From the NCBI GenBank assembly GCA_946887425.1, contig CAMPKW010000009.1:1-25273 (forward strand): a stretch of DNA of 25,273 bases, in the 5' to 3' direction. The notes beneath the pieces were generated by a model. That model was not told where the DNA came from. It was given only the letters and a program-made list of their open reading frames with translations, and did no database searches. Of the stretch, positions 21,699 to 25,273 are shown in pieces; positions within the stretch are counted from its first letter, which is position 1, and each line of letters starts with the position of its first letter. Position numbers and translations under genes: made by a program. The stretch comes from an uncultured Candidatus Saccharibacteria bacterium. GTDB taxonomy: Bacteria; Patescibacteria; Saccharimonadia; Saccharimonadales; UBA6022.

Positions 21699-21707
21699 AT
21701 CATAACA
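21699..21707 (-). promoter_or_regulatory. extended -10 promoter, leaderless membrane protein gene
   Basis: On the minus strand TGT-TATGAT (-10 at 21699-21704) stands exactly 6 bases before the ATG at 21692. No Shine-Dalgarno sequence. Confidence 0.58.
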
Positions 21708-21750
21708 GCTGACTACATCAAATCACAGCTGCGCATGTAATAATTACTTA

Positions 21751-22272
21751 TTATAATGCCGGGAAACTAATTCGGCAGTATACATCTGAGCCGGAAACCG
21801 CCCTGCTCTGCTCTTTTGCACCCGCAATGTCCGGACATGTATTCGATCCTAAGATCGGGAACCCTAGGTACTGGCTTGCGGTGTAATAAAAGATACCCGT
21901 TCCTGTGAAAGTACTCCCTACAATTTTTGCATTTGAGAGCGTTGGTACGGTATTGATGTACTTATCGAGTGCAGCATTTAGCGTCGCGCTATGTGCATAG
22001 GTACTGTTGCCGATGTAGCAAGGATTTGAAACATAGAATTCAGCCTTTCCAAGGCATGCATTCCCCGCCGGATACGCACCGTTGTCGATGGTATAAGCAG
22101 TCAGGGCTGAATAATATGCACGAACGGATGCGATAGTCTGTTGATTGGTTGCCCTATTTTGTATGCCGTTATAGGCCACAATAGTAATAGCTGCTAGTAT
22201 GCCGATGACTACGATGACGATAAGCAGTTCGACAATTGTAAATCCATGCTGTTGTTTATGTTTTGTCCACAT
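21751..22272 (-). CDS. type IV pilin-like protein, second paralog
   Basis: A 173-aa prepilin-like protein with leader MWTKHKQQHG, cleavage before Phe11, then FTIVELLIVIVVIGILAAIT and YNGIQNRA. The leader and first helix are nearly the same as in the protein at 20726, whereas the head domains share little, as expected for major/minor pilins or for pilins that bind different things. Four cysteines in the head could make two disulfides. The head includes a long region of small and aromatic residues (YTASQYLGFPILGSNTCPD). Confidence 0.93.
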   Translation of the reverse strand: MWTKHKQQHGFTIVELLIVIVVIGILAAITIVAYNGIQNRATNQQTIASVRAYYSALTAYTIDNGAYPAGNACLGKAEFYVSNPCYIGNSTYAHSATLNAALDKYINTVPTLSNAKIVGSTFTGTGIFYYTASQYLGFPILGSNTCPDIAGAKEQSRAVSGSDVYCRISFPAL

Positions 22273-22282
22273 TGTAGTAGTT

Positions 22283-22288
22283 AGTATA
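22283..22288 (-). promoter_or_regulatory. -10 box of the second pilin-like gene
   Basis: TATACT on the minus strand, 10 bases before the ATG at 22272, the same arrangement as in the sister pilin gene. Confidence 0.5.
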
Positions 22289-22344
22289 AAGCATGTGCTT
22301 ATGTGCGTAAACAGAATGGCTTTTTAGTTCAGTCGAGTGGCTCA

Positions 22345-22824
22345 TTACTCTATTCTTCTTGCAAAGTATTCTTCTGTTTCGCGCATGAATATCTCTGCCG
22401 TTTTAGGGCCTACGCCGTAAAGTTTTTGTAGCCGTTTTGACAGTTCCTCTTCATTTTGAGACTCTTCGATCATGAGCTGGAGAGAGCCTTCGTAAAAACT
22501 TACCAGCTGCTGCATGCAAGTTTTGAGTGCCTTTGTCATGACATGTTGATAGCGGGTATAGCCACCTTGGTGAAGGAGACTTACTAGCTTTCGATCTGAG
22601 GTTTCCAGTATAGCCCATGGCAAGTCTAGCTTTCGATCGATAAACAGCTGCCATGTCTTAACAGCCACAGTCGACTGTATCGGCTTGCCGAGTAGGAACG
22701 TTAATAGAAACCAACGAAATAAATCATCATCACCAGCCATGACATCAAGATCAAAATCGATCGCATGATGAATAGGGCGTGGTCGTTTTACTTTTTGTGA
22801 CTTCTTAGGTTGAAGGTCTGGCAT
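22345..22824 (-). CDS. short helix-hairpin-helix (endonuclease III-like) protein
   Basis: A 159-aa protein resembling the six-helix part of the HhH-GPD DNA glycosylase family: FRWFLLTFLLGKPIQSTVAVKTWQLF (about 36-61) matches the early 'LLSAQ/T' helix region, and LYGVGPKTAEIFM (133-145) is the HhH with a lysine at the catalytic-Lys place of endonuclease III. The protein ends where the catalytic Asp of that family would be, and there is no iron-sulfur cysteine cluster. It may bind DNA without glycosylase activity or be a distinct family. Basic N-terminal arm (KKSQKVKRPRP). Confidence 0.65.
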   Translation of the reverse strand: MPDLQPKKSQKVKRPRPIHHAIDFDLDVMAGDDDLFRWFLLTFLLGKPIQSTVAVKTWQLFIDRKLDLPWAILETSDRKLVSLLHQGGYTRYQHVMTKALKTCMQQLVSFYEGSLQLMIEESQNEEELSKRLQKLYGVGPKTAEIFMRETEEYFARRIE

Positions 22825-22832
22825 ATATTACT

Positions 22833-22838
22833 ATTATA
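22833..22838 (-). promoter_or_regulatory. -10 box of the HhH gene
   Basis: A consensus TATAAT on the minus strand, 8 bases before the ATG at 22824; predicted leader 2 bases. Confidence 0.55.
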
Positions 22839-22895
22839 CTCGCAGCAAAAAATTCGCGGAACTACCGAGTACTATGCGAAATTTTATATTGGACG

Positions 22896-23144
22896 TTAAA
22901 TGCTCTGTAATACGTAGAAGATGCCAAGTCCAAGTACCCATAATCCGAGACATACAAGGAGTATGTTTCGAATAGTTTTATCGGCAAGTTTTTCTTTCTT
23001 ATTGGAGCTCAGTGATGCATTTGTTGCTGCCACTGCAAACGCAAGTATGAATGCGATGAGAGCAAAGGGCCAAGTCAGTATGAAGTATCCAAACGGGATC
23101 CAGTACCACTCGACAAAGATCGGACCAGCAAAGTGATGTAGCAT
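22896..23144 (-). CDS. small two-helix membrane protein, 82 aa
   Basis: Unknown family. Two hydrophobic helices (about 18-43 and 62-80) are joined by a short basic loop (SSNKKEKLADKT); the N-terminus is aromatic (EWYWIPFGYFILTW). The frame is complete and preceded by a good extended -10 element, which supports it being a gene. Confidence 0.65.
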   Translation of the reverse strand: MLHHFAGPIFVEWYWIPFGYFILTWPFALIAFILAFAVAATNASLSSNKKEKLADKTIRNILLVCLGLWVLGLGIFYVLQSI

Positions 23145-23151
23145 GCCTATT

Positions 23152-23160
23152 ATTCTAGCA
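23152..23160 (-). promoter_or_regulatory. extended -10 promoter, leaderless 82-aa gene
   Basis: On the minus strand TGC-TAGAAT (-10 at 23152-23157) stands 7 bases before the ATG at 23144. Confidence 0.52.
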
Positions 23161-23212
23161 TAAGTTCTACGGGCGCTGTGGTGTGCCCGCTAAAGTATAG
23201 AATGTGTTTTCG

Positions 23213-24604
23213 TTAGCAATAAAGCGGTTTGACGCGCGGATAATCTTTATCTGACCATTTCGTAGTGCCACCGAGCATACTATAGGCGATATGTCCCTGT
23301 TGCGTGGCATGCTGGGCCGCCCGTAGGCTAATGGAGCCTCGTCTGCATATAAATACGAGAGGCTTTGAAGCAGCGTCGTCTGAATCCAGCCATTCCGTCA
23401 ACTTGGCATATGGGACATTTATACTGTCGGGAAGATGATGGTCGAGGTATTCACCGGGGTCGCGTACGTCGACGAGAGTGTAATGTTGAATTTTCATGTC
23501 AGCCACCTCTTTGCCGATGTAATCCATATAGATATCATTGACTGTCAACTCAGCGACGTCGGCAATTTTATCTGAAGCTTCTCTCTCTGGCATCTCGTGC
23601 AATTGATTATCGATCACTGGAAAGTAGTCGTCTCCAAGAACTTCGATGTATTCATGTACGTATGGGAACATGCTATCTGGTGCTACGAAGACGACATTTT
23701 TGCCACGTAGCTGCTCGATCGTCCCGTCTCTCTGCATTAATGTGAGCTGGCTTAGTACGCCCGCATATGCAAAACCAGCGCTTGGGCCGACGAGGAGTCC
23801 TTGTCGTATAAGCCTCAGGCTGTGTTCGTATGAGTCATACTCATTGATCGCAACAAGCTCACCTGTAACTGTTGTAGCCCAGTCGAACGCCACTTCATTC
23901 AGGCCATTCTTTGTCCGTACGCCCGGTACGGCATTGTTAGGCACGCGAACGATACCGACAACGCTGAGTGTCGGGATTTTACTCCTAAGATACTGTGCGG
24001 TTCCGATCAAGGTGCCGGTTGTTCCGAGCCCAGCCACATACATAGCAAGTTCACCATTCAGTTGTCGGTAAATTTGAGGGCCAGTTACGCGTCGATGCAC
24101 TGCCGGGTTCGCGTCATTGTCATATTGTCCAGGATTAAACCACCCCTCTTGTTCTCCGTAGCGCTTAGCGATCGCTATGCTACTGTTGGGATCGTTTGCA
24201 TCAGGGCACAATGGCCCCTCGATAAGCTGTATATCAATTCCGGCGATTCGAAGGAGGTCTAATTTGCCAGGCGATACGTCTCGTGAAGCTACTGCCAAGA
24301 CCTTTTTTGCACCAAAATGCTTTGCAACAATGCCAAGACTAAATACGGTATTGCCGCTTGATGATTCAACAATAGTAGTATCGGTCAAATCTTGCTCGGT
24401 GGTGGCAAGCATGTTCCACGCGGGCATTGATTTGATATTGGAAAGTGGTAGCGTATTGAGGAGTTTAATATTGATATGGATATCGTATTGTCTTAAGAAC
24501 GGATTAAGAGCTTCGGGTAACTCGACAAGCGGAGTGAACTCGTTTTCATCAGGCTTTAGATAGTCTTTTAGGGCGTTTGCGCCACTGTAATATCGATTAT
24601 TCAT
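23213..24604 (-). CDS. cysteine synthase-like PLP enzyme fused to a rhodanese domain
   Basis: A 463-aa fusion. Residues about 1-325 are a fold-type II PLP enzyme of the cysteine synthase/cystathionine beta-synthase group: probable PLP lysine Lys58 in LSNIKSMPAWNML, substrate loop ESSSGNT (80-86), phosphate loop GLGTTGT (192-198) and VGPSAG (272-277). Residues about 350-463 are a rhodanese domain: LVDVRDPGEYLDHHLPDSINVPY and active-site Cys420 in FICRRGS. Together they suggest making or breaking a sulfur amino acid and passing on persulfide sulfur. The start at 24604 is chosen because the start codon overlaps the preceding gene by 8 bases and the protein then begins as an enzyme; the frame further upstream lies inside the ATPase gene. 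Confidence 0.88.
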   Translation of the reverse strand: MNNRYYSGANALKDYLKPDENEFTPLVELPEALNPFLRQYDIHINIKLLNTLPLSNIKSMPAWNMLATTEQDLTDTTIVESSSGNTVFSLGIVAKHFGAKKVLAVASRDVSPGKLDLLRIAGIDIQLIEGPLCPDANDPNSSIAIAKRYGEQEGWFNPGQYDNDANPAVHRRVTGPQIYRQLNGELAMYVAGLGTTGTLIGTAQYLRSKIPTLSVVGIVRVPNNAVPGVRTKNGLNEVAFDWATTVTGELVAINEYDSYEHSLRLIRQGLLVGPSAGFAYAGVLSQLTLMQRDGTIEQLRGKNVVFVAPDSMFPYVHEYIEVLGDDYFPVIDNQLHEMPEREASDKIADVAELTVNDIYMDYIGKEVADMKIQHYTLVDVRDPGEYLDHHLPDSINVPYAKLTEWLDSDDAASKPLVFICRRGSISLRAAQHATQQGHIAYSMLGGTTKWSDKDYPRVKPLYC

Positions 24605-25273
24605 GTGCTGCACTGGGGTACTTAAAGCCAGGGTCAATCTGTGCGGTAAGGTCGCCAAATCGTTCAATGATATAGGATTGTTGCACATACACTTTATGCA
24701 ACTTCCACAGTAGTTCTAATCTACTTTGCGCCGACGTTGCGTGCTCTCTTGCGACTAACTCGATCTTATTGAGGGCGGCTATATCTGCACCGCTCATACT
24801 TGATGCATCAAGCGATGCTCGGCCTTTGTCGACATTGAGTATCTGGGGCGATCGTGAGATTGATGCCACATATCTATCTCCTACTGCTTTTCGTATAAAT
24901 TCTTCGTCATCTATATCGTCAATTTTATTCCCCACGACGTAAAGACGATCTAGAACATCTCCCTTGGTGGCAAGAGCTTTGTATTGTTCAAATACCGCTA
25001 GACTTCTCGCAGTCGGCTCTGCCACGAAAAATAAGACGTCAAACTGCGCAAACAGCGTAGAGGCAAATGCGTCGGTACCGGCAACCATATCGACGACTGC
25101 AATTCCGTCGTCTGTCATATGGGAAAGCGTATTCTCTAGTATTGCAAGGTTGTTATGATAGCAGCTTGAAGCAATGCCCTCTTCGGAATAGGTACCGACT
25201 GTCGCAAGTGAAAGTGTCGGAGATGACGCTCGGCTAAATCGATTCATGAACCAGTCATTTTCATCCGATATGT
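24597..25273 (-). CDS. MinD/CooC-type P-loop ATPase, 5' end cut by the window
   Basis: The frame is open to the end of the window, so the N-terminus, including the expected deviant Walker A motif, is missing. The visible part has features of the MinD/NifH/CooC group: DGIAVVDMVAGTDAFASTLFAQFDVLFFVAEPTARSLAVFEQY (the Asp-rich switch strand and following helix) and LYVVGNKIDD (the nucleotide-base NKxD-like element), then a helical C-terminal half. CooC-type proteins insert metal in CO dehydrogenase; others of the group position proteins or build Fe-S clusters. It is translationally coupled to the sulfur enzyme, hence a link to sulfur or metal-cofactor handling is possible but unproven. Confidence 0.75.
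   Translation of the reverse strand, partial: ISDENDWFMNRFSRASSPTLSLATVGTYSEEGIASSCYHNNLAILENTLSHMTDDGIAVVDMVAGTDAFASTLFAQFDVLFFVAEPTARSLAVFEQYKALATKGDVLDRLYVVGNKIDDIDDEEFIRKAVGDRYVASISRSPQILNVDKGRASLDASSMSGADIAALNKIELVAREHATSAQSRLELLWKLHKVYVQQSYIIERFGDLTAQIDPGFKYPSAAHE

Noticed and set aside
1..25273. CRISPR array, tRNA, rRNA, IS element or prophage
   Set aside because: No regular short repeats, no tRNA cloverleaf, no transposase, integrase or phage structural motif was found on reading both strands.

Overview
The window looks like a chromosomal segment of a Patescibacteria/CPR bacterium, most likely Candidatus Saccharibacteria (TM7). This is an inference from style and gene content: short dense genes, secE-nusG, type IV pilin-like proteins with the GFTIVELL cleavage motif, many promoters that place the transcription start almost on the ATG, and a small 'KRPLWQW...YGAIYYFF' membrane protein of the kind I associate with that lineage. 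UGA works as a normal stop (it ends the gene at 11915-12565), which argues against the UGA-recoding CPR phyla. No rRNA, tRNA, CRISPR array, IS element or phage gene is visible.

Layout. 1-1342 (minus strand): secE, nusG with a clear terminator, then an unknown 97-aa gene and a promoter firing out of the window. 1395-6023: a membrane glycosyltransferase, an orphan PAS sensor histidine kinase, a P-loop kinase plus YgjP-type metallopeptidase pair, and an FKBP prolyl isomerase. 6020-6175: a 51-aa membrane protein. 6312-11742 (minus strand): a surface-polysaccharide operon with a coiled-coil protein, a small membrane protein, a PgaC/IcaA-like glycan synthase and two exported NodB-type polysaccharide deacetylases. 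Divergent from it are a Crp-family regulator (11915) and a membrane-anchored GH10 hydrolase (12653). 14392-15727: a Nudix hydrolase and a secreted SGNH esterase. 15893-18730: a three-gene flavin electron-transfer operon (extracytoplasmic FMN-binding protein, ApbE flavin transferase, RnfD/NqrB-like membrane domain fused to a ferredoxin-reductase domain). 18895-20149: a GreA-like protein divergent from a second Crp-family regulator. 20146-23144: small membrane proteins, two pilin-like proteins and a short HhH protein. 23213-25273: a cysteine-synthase-like enzyme fused to a rhodanese domain, coupled to a MinD/CooC-type ATPase cut by the window edge.

The most interesting signal is regulatory. Both Crp-family proteins keep the E. 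coli CRP recognition-helix pattern R-E-x-x-x-R. Three good CRP-type operators, TGTGA-N6-(T/G)CACA, lie in front of exactly three genes here: each regulator, and the GH10 gene. Each regulator is also divergent from a protein with a GreA-type N-terminal coiled coil; one lacks the rest of GreA and the other lacks the acidic catalytic tip. This suggests a duplicated 'Crp + Gre-like coil' control module, one copy next to the polysaccharide operon and one next to the flavin electron-transfer operon.

All functions are assigned by reading motifs; no database search was run.
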